A DNA stretch of 64,000 nucleotides from Methanolobus sediminis (GCF_031312595.1 NZ_CP133592.1:558001-622000); one strand, 5' to 3'. Positions 8,564-18,815 are shown, counted from the stretch's first letter. The notes: generated from the sequence alone by a model not told the origin. Translations and numbers: made by a program.

Positions 8564-11500
8564 ATGGAAATAAAAACAGTAGGTAATAGCATGCACAGGG
8601 ATTCAGCCGGATACAGGGCATTGTTTGAAAATAAACATACTGCAATGATCATAATAGATCCTTCTACCCTTGATATCATAGACGCAAACGTTGCTGCCTG
8701 TAACTATTATGGATTATCCTATGAGGAACTTACCAAAAAGAAAGTATTTGAAATAAGTTCTTTATCCGAAGAAAAGATGAAGCTATGTGTAAAAAAAGCG
8801 ATCACAGGAACACAGGACCACTTCTTCGGAAGCTTCAACCTGCCTGATAAAAAGAAACACGATGTTGAAGTATACACAACGCCTCTAAAAATAAAAGATC
8901 AGGAACTACTTTGCTTAACCATCCATGATATAACAAGAATAAAAAATGCAGAGGAAAAGCTACACCTCAGGGAGAACAGACTGAAAACACTAGTGGAAAT
9001 ATTGCATTCAAAACATGGTTCCATCAAAGAAGCACTTGATTATGCACTTGAAAAAGCAATCGAATTAACTGAAAGCAAATATGGATACATATTTTACTAT
9101 AGTGAAAAAGAAGAATTGTTCACTGTAAATACATGGTCTGCAAGTGCGATGAAAGAATGTGACATTCATGAAATACAAACCACCTACAGACTAAATGAGA
9201 CCGGGATCTGGGGAGAGCCGGTCAGACAACGTAAAGCAATTATCATTAATGACTTCCATGCTCCGGATCCGCTAATAAAAGGATATCCGCAGGGACATGT
9301 TAAAATTCACAAATTAATGAGCATACCTGTTTTCATGAACAAGAAAATTGTCGCTGTAGTAGGAGTTGCCAACAAAGAATCTGATTACTGTGACAATGAT
9401 ACACTCCAGCTTTCCCTGCTTATGAATTCAGTATGGAACATCATAGGGCAGATCGGTACAGAGGAAGCTCTCAGAAAAAGCGAAAAGAAGTACCGTGGCC
9501 TTTTTGAGAACAACATAAGCGGGGTAGTGATCACTGAGATCATCAGAGATGAAAAAGGTACTCCAATAGATTTTGTTTTTCAGGAAGTAAATGAGACTTT
9601 TGAAAAGAACACCGGGCTTAAAGCTGATGATCTGATAGGGAAACATGCAAGTGAAGTTTATCATGACATGGAGCTGCAGGATAACATACTTCTTGACCTG
9701 CATCTGAAAGTGGCGACTAACGGAATCCCAATTACCATCGAAACATATTCGGAAAACTTGAGAAAATACTTTGATATTAATGTGTACCCGATCGAAAAAG
9801 ATATCGTTGCCAGTGTTTCCCGGGATATTACCAAAAACAAGCTGACCGAACAGGAACTGGCAGAAAGTCAGGAAAAGTACCAGATGCTTTCAGATCTGAC
9901 TTTTGAAGGTATAACTATTCATGATAACGGAATTATCCTTGAGGTTAATGAAGCTGTAACTCGCCTGACAGGATATACTAAAGAAGAACTTATAGGGAAA
10001 AATATCCTGGAAGTCCTGGCACATCCTGATGATCTTGCTAACATAAAACAGCAGATGAAAAGGGAGAACACAAAACCTTATGAGATCCGCACTATCAGAA
10101 AAGATGGAACTGTAATTATAACTGAGATTGAATCCCATGCAATCACATACAAAGGAAAGAAGGTTCGTGTAGCTGCAGCAAGAGACATCACGGAGCGGAA
10201 AAAGGTAGAGCAGGAACAAAGGGAAATAGAAGAGAGATTCAAGACACTCCATAGCACATCTTTTAGTGGTATTTTCATCCACAAAGACAACATTATAATT
10301 GACTGTAACCAGGGACTTGCAGACATGACTGGCTACACGGTTGAAGAACTTATTGGAATGAATGGACTGCTGCTTACAGATGAAAGTTACAGAGATGAAA
10401 TCGTAAACAAGATTAACATAGATTATCACAAATTATATGAAGTAATTGGAGTCAGAAAAGACGGAAGCAAGTATCCACTTAGTGCACATGGAAAAGATAT
10501 CCCATACAAAGGTGAGAAAGTCAGAGTTGTTGAGTTCAGGGATATAACTGAGCAAAAGAAAGCAGAAGAAAGACTGCTTGAGAGTGAGGAAAAACTAAGG
10601 TTGTTCATAGAACATGCACCTGTGTCGCTGGTGATGTTGGACCGTGATATGCGACACATAGCTGTAAGCCGTCAGTTTCTCGATGATTTTTCCCTTGGTG
10701 ACAGAGATATAATAGGACTAAATCATTATGATGTCATCCCTCTTGATGAGAAATATAAAAAAATGCATCTACGTGCACTTCAAGGAGAAATTGTACCAAT
10801 AGAAGAAAACTATTTTGTGGGAGAAGATGGAAAAGAATATTGGACATGTGGGGAAGTCCGGCCATGGAAAATGGCAGATGGAAACATCGGCGGAATTATA
10901 GTTTTCGTCGAACACATCACAGAGCGCAAAGAAGTTGAAATAGCACTTCGGGAAAGTGAAGCTCTCCTGAATGAGGTAGGGATACTCGCCAGAGTAGGAG
11001 GATGGGACTTTGATGTGGCAAGCGGAGTCGTTAAGTGGACACCTGAAGTTTACGAGATATTAGACCTCGAGCCTGATTTCAAACTTGCTTACGGAAATAC
11101 ACTGGAATTCTATTCTTCTGGCTCAAGGAAAAGTGTGGAAAAAGCATTCAAGGATGCTATTGAGAAAGCTGAACCATATGACCTCGAACTTGACTTCACG
11201 ACTCCAAAAGGCAATCATAAATGGATAAGGACCATCGGACATCCAACAATCAAAAACGGAAAAGTGGTAAAGGTAACCGGCTCATTCCAAGACATAACTA
11301 TAATTAAAGAAGCAGATATAAAACTTCTTGAAAGTGAGAGTCGTGTAAGGCGCAAGTTAAATGCTATTATGGAACCGGATGGGGACATCGGTGAACTGGA
11401 ACTTGCAGACATCATTGACAGCCAAATTCTGCAATCCCTTATGGATGATTTTTACCGATTGACCCACATTGGAAGTGCTATAATTGATAACAAAGGAGAA

Positions 11501-14500
11501 ATCCTAGTTGCTACTGGATGGCAAGACATCTGCACAAATTTCCATCGAACACACCCAGAGACATGTAAATATTGTGAAGAGAGTGATACACAATTCTCCA
11601 AAGATATATCTCCGGGAACATTCAAGATTTACAAGTGCAAAAATAACATGTGGGATATCGCAACACCCCTAATGGCTTCAGGAATACATTTAGGCAATCT
11701 GTTTCTGGGACAGTTTTTCTTTGATGACGAAGATATTCCATACGATACTTTCAGGTTTCAGGCAAAAAAATATGGGTTTGATGAAAAAGAATATATGGAC
11801 GCACTTGAGAAAGTGCCCCGCTGGAGTAGAGAAACCGTCAATACCGTCATGAATTTCTATAGCCAATTAACGTCTTTCGTCTCCTCGCTGAGCTACAGCA
11901 ATATCAAACTTGCACGGACACTGAATGAACGTGACAATCTGCTCACCTCTCTGCACGAGAGTGAGGAAAGGTTGAAGATATTCATAGAACATGCACCTGC
12001 TTCTCTGGCAATGTTCGATCGAAATATGCGATATATAGCCGCCAGCAACCGTTGGATGAATGACTACTTCCTTGGTGATCAAAATGTAATTGGAATATCA
12101 CATTACGAAATATTCCCCGAAATCGGTGACGAATGGAAAGCAGTGCATAGGCGAGCTATGGAAGGAGAGGTTGTTCGTAATGAAGACGACCGTTTCGAAC
12201 GGGCAAACGGAACTATACAGCACTTGCGCTGGGAAGTAAGACCATGGAAAGCGGCTGATAGTACCATTGGTGGCATTGTCATTTTCTCAGAAGATATTAC
12301 TGAGCGCAAGAAGATAGAAAAGGAACTCCGGGAAAGCCAGAAAAAGTACCAGATGCTCTCTGATGCTACCCTGGAAGGTATTGTCTTCCATGATAATGGC
12401 ATAGTTCTTGATGTTAATCAAGCCGTGATCCGTGGTACAGGGTATTCAAAAGATGAACTTTTGGGAAAGAATATTCTTAAAATGGTCCTGCATCCTGACG
12501 ACATAGGCATAGCTATCCATAAAATGAAAAATAAAGTTTCAAAACCCTATGAAGTTCGTTGTATCAGGAAAGACGGATCAGAATTCCCAGTTGAAATTGA
12601 ATCCTATAGTATTACCTATAAAGGAAAACAGGTGCGTGTCGCGGCAATAAGGAATATCACAGAACGCAAAAAAGCTGAACATGAACTTAAAGAAAGTGAA
12701 GAAAGGTTCAGAGTTCTCCATAATGCTTCTTTTGGTGGCATCCTTATCCATGAAAATAAACTGATCCTTGATTGCAACCAAGGTCTATCTGAAATGACTG
12801 GCTATTCATATGAAGAATTGATAGGTATGAACGCGTTGCTGCTGATAGCCGAGAGCTATAGGGACCTTGCTATGTCAAATCTCCGTGCAGGCTCTGAAGA
12901 ACCATATGAAGCAATGGGACGACGCAAAGATGGAACTGAGTATCATATCAGACTTGAAGGAAAGAATATACCATACAAAGGAAAACAGGTAAGGGTAGTC
13001 GAGTTCAGGGATATTACAGAACAGAAATTAGCTGAAAAGAACTTGCATGAGAAAACCGAAGAACTTGAAGCTTATTTTACATCCAGTCTTGATCTTCTGT
13101 GCATCGCCAATAACAAAGGAGAATTCATCCGCCTTAATCCTGAATGGGAAAACGTACTTGGATATTCCATGGAAGAACTTGTAGGACGTACCTTCCTGGA
13201 CTTTGTGCATCCTGACGATCTGGAAGCAACTATAGAAGTAATGGGTAAACTGAAAAAGCAGGAAAAAATTATTCGTTTTGAAAACCGCTACCTTGCCAAA
13301 GATGGATCTTATCGCTGGATTGAATGGCGTTCTGTGCCTATTGGTAATGTAATATACGCAGCTGCAAGGGATGTTACCCAGCGAAAAGAAGCAGAAGAAA
13401 AACTGATGGAAAGGGAAGCGCTTCTTAATGAGGTAGGAGATATTGCAAAGATAGGAGGATGGGAGATTGATCTTATATCTAACAAACCCACCTCGACACC
13501 CGAAGTTGCAAAGATATACGAGCTTGATACTGATGATGCAATAAATAGAGAGATGGGATTATCATACTACCCTCCTACATCCAGGGAAATACTTGAAAAA
13601 GCTATTAATAAGCTCATCGAAAAAGGAGAGCCATATGAACTCGAACTTGAATTAATATCAGCCAAAGGAAAACATAAATGGGTTCGAACAAGTGGTTTTC
13701 CGAAGGTAGTAAATGGAAAGATTGTCAAAATAACCGGAACACTGCAGGACGTTACAGAGCGTAAGTGTGCTGAAGAAAAACTGTTGGAGTATGCTGAGGA
13801 ACTTGAAGACAAGAACATCGAGCTTGACCAGGCACTGATAAAAGCAGAAGAAGCCACCAGAGCAAAAAGTGAGTTCCTTGCCAACATGTCACATGAGATA
13901 CGTACACCAATGAACGGTGTGATAGGAATGACAAACCTGCTCCTTACTACAAAACTAGATGAAGAGCAGGAGCACTATGTCGATACAGTAAAGAAAAGTG
14001 GAGAAAACCTACTTGAGCTTATCAATGATATTCTTGATATCTCTAAGATAGAAGCTGGAAAGCTGGATATTGATGAAGTGGACATCGACCTCCAGAAAGT
14101 TCTTGAAGAGCTGGCATCTCTTTTGTCTATAAGAGCATATGAAAAAGGACTAGAGTTTATATGCATAGCTGATCCTGAAGTACCACTTTACATCAAAGCA
14201 GACCCTGCAAGGTTAAAACAGATACTGATAAATCTTGGTGGCAATGCAATTAAATTCACAAACGAAGGAGAAGTTGCTATCCAGGTCACACTTGAATCTG
14301 AAAGGGATTCAGAGGCAACACTATGTTTCTCTGTAAGAGATACAGGTATAGGAATCCCTGATGATAAAAAGAACTTGCTTTTCCAGAAATTCACCCAGGT
14401 TGATGCTTCAACAACACGTTATTACGGAGGAACCGGGCTTGGGCTTGTAATCTCAAAAGAACTTGTTGAACTGATGAACGGTGAAATAGGTTTTGAAAGT

Positions 14501-15793
14501 GAGGAGGGTAAAGGTTCTGAGTTCTGGTTCAAACTAAGCTTTGAAAAGCGTCCTGGAAGTGAAATCCCGGAAAAACAGTACTCAGAGATTGAAGGCATTC
14601 GCGTACTTGTTGTTGATGATAACGAGACTAAACGCGAAGTGTTGGTGAAGCTGCTGGATTCATGGAATATGAAAGTTGAGGAAGCAAAAGATGGATCTTC
14701 AGCCCTCCAGAAACTTTTCAAAGCACACGAAGAAGGAGAACCATTCCAGATAGCTATTCTGGATATGCAAATGCCGGGAATGGATGGAGCACTGCTTGGA
14801 CGTGTTATAAAATCAGACAAGGATCTGAATAATATTTCATTGATAATGCTTAGCTATGCAGGAAATATGCCTGAAAGCTGGAATCTGAATAAAAGTAATT
14901 TTGCAGCTTGCCTTTCAAAACCCCTCAAAGTCTCAGAACTATTCACTAAATTATCATCACTGTATTCCGCTACTCAAAAGGCTGAAAGAGAAGAGGTTTT
15001 TGGAGAAGAACTTGAAACATTCGGCATTAGCGGCAAAGAAAGAATCCTGCTTGTGGAGGACAATGTTGTAAACCAGCATGTTGCTCAGGCTATGCTCCAG
15101 AAACTTGGTATTACTGCAGATGTTGCAAACAACGGACTGGAAGCTATCGAAGCTCTTGAAACAATACCTTATGACCTTGTATTTATGGACATACAGATGC
15201 CTGAAATGGATGGAATGGAAGCAAGTAAGCATATACGCAACAAGCAATCCTCGGTCATAAACCATGACATCCCAATCATTGCTATGACCGCACACGCAAT
15301 GAAAGGGGACGAAGAAAAGTGTATAGAAGCAGGTATGAACGACTACATACCAAAACCTATTAATCTGAAATTACTTGCCGGTAAAATTAACAAATGGATG
15401 GATCATGATCCGAAAAAGAACTATTCAATAAATCTCCCGGATAAAAACAACAAAGAGCCCCTGGTATTTGACTATAAGCTATTTATGGAAAATATCATGG
15501 ATGATATTGTTGTGGCCAGAGGGATTATTGAGATCTTCAATAGAAATGCACCTCGTCAGATTGAGGAGCTGAAGGAAGCTATTGATAAAAAGGAGATGAC
15601 TGATATCGTAAATAACGCACATTCACTAAAAGGTGCTGCTGCAAGTGTTGGTGGAATGGCGTTGAGTGATATTTCTGCTAAAATTGAGATGCAGGCAAAA
15701 TCCGGACAAATAAATCAGATAATAGAAATGCTTCCAGACCTGGATAACAATTATGAACTTCTTATACAAGAACTAGAGAAATGGCAAAGCTGA
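8564..15793 (+). CDS. Giant hybrid sensor histidine kinase (11 PAS, GAF, PocR, two REC, HPt)
   Basis: A 2409-residue cytoplasmic phosphorelay protein with no transmembrane segment. Order, approximate: PAS1 13-125, GAF 150-298, PAS2 306-425, PAS3 435-545, PAS4 556-662, PAS5 675-786, PAS6 801-913, PocR-type ligand domain 944-1103, PAS7 1136-1249, PAS8 1261-1369, PAS9 1380-1489, PAS10 1502-1610, PAS11 1620-1734, HisKA with phospho-His1777 (NMSHEIRTPMNG), HATPase (DTGIGIP, GGTGLGL), REC1 with Asp2067, REC2 with Asp2209, HPt with His2353 (NAHSLKGAAA). All relay residues are present, so it should be active. PAS3-4 resemble PAS8-9, PAS5 resembles PAS7 and PAS6 resembles PAS11, indicating block duplication. 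The PocR domain has CxxC-type cysteines. Output partner not adjacent. Confidence 0.93.
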   Translation: MEIKTVGNSMHRDSAGYRALFENKHTAMIIIDPSTLDIIDANVAACNYYGLSYEELTKKKVFEISSLSEEKMKLCVKKAITGTQDHFFGSFNLPDKKKHDVEVYTTPLKIKDQELLCLTIHDITRIKNAEEKLHLRENRLKTLVEILHSKHGSIKEALDYALEKAIELTESKYGYIFYYSEKEELFTVNTWSASAMKECDIHEIQTTYRLNETGIWGEPVRQRKAIIINDFHAPDPLIKGYPQGHVKIHKLMSIPVFMNKKIVAVVGVANKESDYCDNDTLQLSLLMNSVWNIIGQIGTEEALRKSEKKYRGLFENNISGVVITEIIRDEKGTPIDFVFQEVNETFEKNTGLKADDLIGKHASEVYHDMELQDNILLDLHLKVATNGIPITIETYSENLRKYFDINVYPIEKDIVASVSRDITKNKLTEQELAESQEKYQMLSDLTFEGITIHDNGIILEVNEAVTRLTGYTKEELIGKNILEVLAHPDDLANIKQQMKRENTKPYEIRTIRKDGTVIITEIESHAITYKGKKVRVAAARDITERKKVEQEQREIEERFKTLHSTSFSGIFIHKDNIIIDCNQGLADMTGYTVEELIGMNGLLLTDESYRDEIVNKINIDYHKLYEVIGVRKDGSKYPLSAHGKDIPYKGEKVRVVEFRDITEQKKAEERLLESEEKLRLFIEHAPVSLVMLDRDMRHIAVSRQFLDDFSLGDRDIIGLNHYDVIPLDEKYKKMHLRALQGEIVPIEENYFVGEDGKEYWTCGEVRPWKMADGNIGGIIVFVEHITERKEVEIALRESEALLNEVGILARVGGWDFDVASGVVKWTPEVYEILDLEPDFKLAYGNTLEFYSSGSRKSVEKAFKDAIEKAEPYDLELDFTTPKGNHKWIRTIGHPTIKNGKVVKVTGSFQDITIIKEADIKLLESESRVRRKLNAIMEPDGDIGELELADIIDSQILQSLMDDFYRLTHIGSAIIDNKGEILVATGWQDICTNFHRTHPETCKYCEESDTQFSKDISPGTFKIYKCKNNMWDIATPLMASGIHLGNLFLGQFFFDDEDIPYDTFRFQAKKYGFDEKEYMDALEKVPRWSRETVNTVMNFYSQLTSFVSSLSYSNIKLARTLNERDNLLTSLHESEERLKIFIEHAPASLAMFDRNMRYIAASNRWMNDYFLGDQNVIGISHYEIFPEIGDEWKAVHRRAMEGEVVRNEDDRFERANGTIQHLRWEVRPWKAADSTIGGIVIFSEDITERKKIEKELRESQKKYQMLSDATLEGIVFHDNGIVLDVNQAVIRGTGYSKDELLGKNILKMVLHPDDIGIAIHKMKNKVSKPYEVRCIRKDGSEFPVEIESYSITYKGKQVRVAAIRNITERKKAEHELKESEERFRVLHNASFGGILIHENKLILDCNQGLSEMTGYSYEELIGMNALLLIAESYRDLAMSNLRAGSEEPYEAMGRRKDGTEYHIRLEGKNIPYKGKQVRVVEFRDITEQKLAEKNLHEKTEELEAYFTSSLDLLCIANNKGEFIRLNPEWENVLGYSMEELVGRTFLDFVHPDDLEATIEVMGKLKKQEKIIRFENRYLAKDGSYRWIEWRSVPIGNVIYAAARDVTQRKEAEEKLMEREALLNEVGDIAKIGGWEIDLISNKPTSTPEVAKIYELDTDDAINREMGLSYYPPTSREILEKAINKLIEKGEPYELELELISAKGKHKWVRTSGFPKVVNGKIVKITGTLQDVTERKCAEEKLLEYAEELEDKNIELDQALIKAEEATRAKSEFLANMSHEIRTPMNGVIGMTNLLLTTKLDEEQEHYVDTVKKSGENLLELINDILDISKIEAGKLDIDEVDIDLQKVLEELASLLSIRAYEKGLEFICIADPEVPLYIKADPARLKQILINLGGNAIKFTNEGEVAIQVTLESERDSEATLCFSVRDTGIGIPDDKKNLLFQKFTQVDASTTRYYGGTGLGLVISKELVELMNGEIGFESEEGKGSEFWFKLSFEKRPGSEIPEKQYSEIEGIRVLVVDDNETKREVLVKLLDSWNMKVEEAKDGSSALQKLFKAHEEGEPFQIAILDMQMPGMDGALLGRVIKSDKDLNNISLIMLSYAGNMPESWNLNKSNFAACLSKPLKVSELFTKLSSLYSATQKAEREEVFGEELETFGISGKERILLVEDNVVNQHVAQAMLQKLGITADVANNGLEAIEALETIPYDLVFMDIQMPEMDGMEASKHIRNKQSSVINHDIPIIAMTAHAMKGDEEKCIEAGMNDYIPKPINLKLLAGKINKWMDHDPKKNYSINLPDKNNKEPLVFDYKLFMENIMDDIVVARGIIEIFNRNAPRQIEELKEAIDKKEMTDIVNNAHSLKGAAASVGGMALSDISAKIEMQAKSGQINQIIEMLPDLDNNYELLIQELEKWQS

Positions 15794-15929
15794 CAAATGC
15801 TGGCGTTTATTGATATACACCTTTTTTATTTTTCAGTAATGCCACTATTATATACTGCTCTATAGTACATGTACTTCTATAGAAAATATGCAACATAGGT
15901 ATAAATTCAATTTGAAACTTTAATTAAAC

Positions 15930-16148
15930 ATGGAGATATGTAATAACGGGAAGGAGTTTGTGCACTGTAACAGTGAAAATTATACCCGTATAAGCTCTTA
16001 TTCTGATAGATGGTTACGCATCAGGAAATGCAATCGTCACACTGGTGAAGATGTCTTCATGTATTTCTCACTAGGTGAAATGGCATTCATTCAAAAAACT
16101 GTTGCATCTTTTCTGAATGAGAAAAATAGGATAACAAATCCAGAATAA
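15930..16148 (+). CDS. Small hypothetical protein, 72 aa
   Basis: A 72-residue polar protein (KCNRHTGEDVFMYFSLGEMAFIQKTVASFLNEK in its second half) with two cysteines and a predicted mixed alpha/beta content. I recognise no family. A TATA-like TTATATACT lies about 80 bases upstream (15849-15857), but there is no clear ribosome binding site, so the start is uncertain. It stands alone between the giant kinase and rubrerythrin. Confidence 0.45.
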   Translation: MEICNNGKEFVHCNSENYTRISSYSDRWLRIRKCNRHTGEDVFMYFSLGEMAFIQKTVASFLNEKNRITNPE

Positions 16149-16205
16149 AAAATAGTTCAGGAGATAAGCTTAGTGCTTATGCCCTCATTATTATCTTAAT
16201 TGATT

Positions 16206-16697
16206 TCAATCAATTCTATCGAATTTACTTGCAGGTGCTCCGCAAACCGGACATTTATCTTCAGGTTTACCTTCATGAGTGTGCCCACAGACACTGCATA
16301 CATAATAATCGACCTCTGCATTGCTGCCAATTTCAGCCAGTGCTTTTTCAAAGAGGCTTGCGTGTACTTTTTCAACCTTGTTTGCAACCTCAAAGCTCCA
16401 GAGAGCACGGTTGTCACCCTCTTCTTCTGCTTCTTTTATAAATTGAGGATACATTTCTTCAAATTCATATGTTTCCCCGTTGATAGCTTCTTTAAGATTG
16501 TCCATTGTGGTTCCAATACCACCCATACGCTGAAGATGGTTCAAAGCATGGACTGTTTCAGCTGCAGCTGCAGCCCTGAATAGTTTCGCAATCTGTGGGT
16601 AACCTTCTGAATCTGCCTTCTTTGCAAAAGCCAGATATGTTCTGTTTGCCATTGACTCGCCGGTAAATGCTGCTTTAAGGTTATCTTTGGAACTCAT
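16206..16697 (-). CDS. rbr: Rubrerythrin
   Basis: A 163-residue protein: an N-terminal ferritin-like four-helix diiron domain (ESMANRTYLAFAKKADSEG at the start, E..H pairs such as AAETVHALNHL) and a C-terminal rubredoxin-like iron site with CSVCGH and CPVCGA. Rubrerythrin reduces hydrogen peroxide to water in anaerobes, drawing electrons from rubredoxin or NADH-dependent donors. The start at 16697 is chosen because AAAGGAGA lies just upstream; an earlier in-frame start at 16742 lacks this. It sits next to the Cache-cupin lipoprotein but has its own ribosome site. Confidence 0.95.
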   Translation of the reverse strand: MSSKDNLKAAFTGESMANRTYLAFAKKADSEGYPQIAKLFRAAAAAETVHALNHLQRMGGIGTTMDNLKEAINGETYEFEEMYPQFIKEAEEEGDNRALWSFEVANKVEKVHASLFEKALAEIGSNAEVDYYVCSVCGHTHEGKPEDKCPVCGAPASKFDRID

Positions 16698-16800
16698 AAT
16701 AATCTCCTTTAATGTTGTCAATATGATTACGTGTTCCTGCATATATCAGATTAACGCTGTAAAAATAGTAAAAATGAAGAAATATGAATGAGGAGAGAGA

Positions 16801-17739
16801 TCACTCCACAATAACCTCATTCTCCTCTGCCCATGCAGGCTGGTCAATTGCAAAGAACTCAAGATCCGCATCCCCTGTGTTTTCAATACTTTGCACTGCA
16901 TTGGCAGGTATAACAACAAGGTCACCTGCTTTTACATCAAAAGGAACATTGTCAATGTAAAGCACTCCTTCCCCTGAGATCACATAATAGGTTTCCGGGT
17001 TTTTCATAATGTGTGCTTCAATAGAAGCACCAGATTTAATGATCACATGTGCAATGCTGTAATCAATTCCAAGATCATGGTCAACGTTAGAAGGATGAAG
17101 CAGATTTCCAAGAGAAACTGTGTCAAAACGTGTGAAATATTCTATGTCATCAAGACTGTTGGTATAGACATAGTCATCAACATAGAATCCTGATGTAACC
17201 AGGTATTCCTGATCGCCTATTGAAGCTTTCTTAACGAATGTATATTTCATTGAAGGAACTGTTTCTCCTGGCTTTGGCCACTGATAAGTTACCCAGCCCT
17301 CACCTTCTTCACTTGTGGCAGTATCTATGAATAACTGACCGAGAGGATTGCCGTTGTAATCCTTAAGGCCTGAAGCATCCTCGCCTTCACTACTTACATT
17401 TGGAGCGTAGACTGTTCGGATACCATCTATGGTCCATATACTGAGATAAGTATCATCATGGAACCATTTGCTGTCTGCCTGCCTGAACTCATCAAAAGTA
17501 TCTGTACCCTGTTTATCCATAAGGGCAATTGCATCATTGACAAGTGACTCTGTACTTGTCATTACAGACTGCAGACTGTCCTGCCCCGAAGTGTTAATAT
17601 CCGTTCCCTGTTCTCCAACTGACGAAACGTTCTCATTCTGGTCGCTTATACCTGAACCATCTGTTTGTACACAACCAGCGACCATAAGTAAAAGGATAGA
17701 TAAAGAAATTGCAAATATTATTTTTCTTATAGAAATCAT
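16801..17739 (-). CDS. Lipoprotein with Cache-like domain fused to a cupin
   Basis: A 312-residue exported lipoprotein. The signal peptide (IIFAISLSILLLMVAGC) ends in a VAGC lipobox. Residues about 55-205 resemble a single Cache-type sensor domain (GWVTYQWPKPG, followed by YVKK-like beta strands and the DDYVYTN edge). Residues about 215-305 form a cupin_2 barrel (GASIEAHIMKNPETYYVISGEGVLYID then GDLVVIPANAVQSIENTG). In the cupin the usual second metal histidine is missing, so metal binding is doubtful. ATG 17739 has AGGTG 5 bases upstream, which is better than GTG 17748. Probably binds a small ligand at the cell surface; role unknown. Confidence 0.7.
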   Translation of the reverse strand: MISIRKIIFAISLSILLLMVAGCVQTDGSGISDQNENVSSVGEQGTDINTSGQDSLQSVMTSTESLVNDAIALMDKQGTDTFDEFRQADSKWFHDDTYLSIWTIDGIRTVYAPNVSSEGEDASGLKDYNGNPLGQLFIDTATSEEGEGWVTYQWPKPGETVPSMKYTFVKKASIGDQEYLVTSGFYVDDYVYTNSLDDIEYFTRFDTVSLGNLLHPSNVDHDLGIDYSIAHVIIKSGASIEAHIMKNPETYYVISGEGVLYIDNVPFDVKAGDLVVIPANAVQSIENTGDADLEFFAIDQPAWAEENEVIVE

Positions 17740-18007
17740 TTTTAACACCTGTTCTTTGAATTGATGGACAGAAATAACTTAATGGAATGTCTTGATGGAC
17801 CATCATTTTATTACAAATCAAATTGAAGATTACTTATTAAAAATATAAATAGATTCATGTTAAAGATAGTGACAATATCCCTACATGGCGAATTGATTCT
17901 AAAATCACTACTCGAATAATTCTAAATTATATAGTGTTTGCGATATATAATTTTGCAAAGTTTTATATGAATTGCCTGCCATTAAATGTATGGAATGGGA
18001 TAAAAAT

Positions 18008-18334
18008 ATGAAATTCAACGAAAAAGCTATCAATTCAATAATGAAATGGATAATCCTGGCACTAGTTGTACTGATAATAATTCCTTTTACCTTTCATATC
18101 GGCCAATTGCTTTGGGGAATAATAATTCTGTTCTTTACATTCTGGATGACGATGCTGGTTGATTGCCTGCAGAGAAATGAAAATGACTTTCCTGCAAAAG
18201 GACATAATAAAAAACTTATCTGGTCAATGGTCCTGGTCTTTCTTAATTTGATAGGAGCATTTCTCTATTTTGTGCTTGTATTCACAAAATACAATGAAGT
18301 TACTGACCTTCAGGTCAGCAAAAATACGAATTGA
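18008..18334 (+). CDS. Small PLDc_N-type membrane protein
   Basis: A 108-residue protein with three hydrophobic stretches. The central MLVDCLQRNENDFP and KLIWSMVLVFLNLIGAFLYFVLV segments match the phospholipase-D N-terminal (PLDc_N) membrane hairpin, found as stand-alone small proteins in many prokaryotes. No catalytic domain is present and the function is unknown. The start is uncertain: ATG 18008 gives a compact N-terminus, ATG 17990 is also in frame. It converges with the next minus-strand gene, one base apart. Confidence 0.65.
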   Translation: MKFNEKAINSIMKWIILALVVLIIIPFTFHIGQLLWGIIILFFTFWMTMLVDCLQRNENDFPAKGHNKKLIWSMVLVFLNLIGAFLYFVLVFTKYNEVTDLQVSKNTN

Positions 18335-18335
18335 A

Positions 18336-18581
18336 TTACGAGAAGAAATATGATTTGATAGTCCACATAACTCCGATAAGTAACATAAGAATTCCAGTTA
18401 GCCCCACATTAAAAAAAATCGAAGGCAACGTATGAGGATTTCCGGTTGGATTACCTGCTGCATCACATGCACTTTCAGTCAGATCGATCCCGGCAATATT
18501 GCATATTGACAACACGCTTGCAACAAGAAAGATAATTACAAGTCCGGCTGCCACCATATACATCGGCGTTTTTAAATTCAT
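18336..18581 (-). CDS. Small two-TM membrane protein
   Basis: An 81-residue protein with two hydrophobic helices (MYMVAAGLVIIFLVASVLSIC and VGLTGILMLLIGVMW) separated by a polar loop with two cysteines. No family recognised. ATG 18581 follows a GGGG stretch by 3 bases; an upstream TTG at 18602 is possible. The structured RNA element at 18697-18815 lies upstream on the same strand, 116 bases from this start, and could be its leader. Confidence 0.5.
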   Translation of the reverse strand: MNLKTPMYMVAAGLVIIFLVASVLSICNIAGIDLTESACDAAGNPTGNPHTLPSIFFNVGLTGILMLLIGVMWTIKSYFFS

Positions 18582-18696
18582 TTGCCCCGTAATGGCATTC
18601 AAATAATATAACTCTTTACAAAAGCACCCATAAGTCGATCGATCTCAGCTAACACATTATTTCCAGATAAAGAAAATGAAGAGAAAAGTATCTTTT

Positions 18697-18815
18697 GTGG
18701 GGGTGTATGTTGTTATGATCCTTATCTAACCTTCCTATTTGTTCAAGCAGGAAGGCAGGCCACCTGTTCAGACTAATGCCTTTTGAGATGGTCTGCCTGG
18801 TGAGACCACCCCCAC
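18697..18815 (-). ncRNA. Compact multi-stem structured RNA
   Basis: A perfect 9-bp closing stem, GTGGGGGTG (18697-18705) with CACCCCCAC (18807-18815), encloses at least two inner hairpins: CCTTCC/GGAAGG (18730-18735 with 18750-18755) and CAGAC/GTCTG (18769-18773 with 18791-18795). An AGGCAG/CTGCCT pairing is also possible. On the minus strand a TATA box (18846-18853) lies about 30 bases before the stem, and T-rich sequence follows it, so I assign the minus strand. It could be a stand-alone small RNA or the 5-prime leader of the membrane protein at 18336-18581. It matches no RNA family I know. Confidence 0.5.

Noticed and set aside
18697-18815. 5S rRNA, SRP RNA or RNase P RNA
   Set aside because: The size suits 5S rRNA, but its conserved internal sequences are absent; SRP and RNase P RNAs are about 300 nt and their signature loops are not present.
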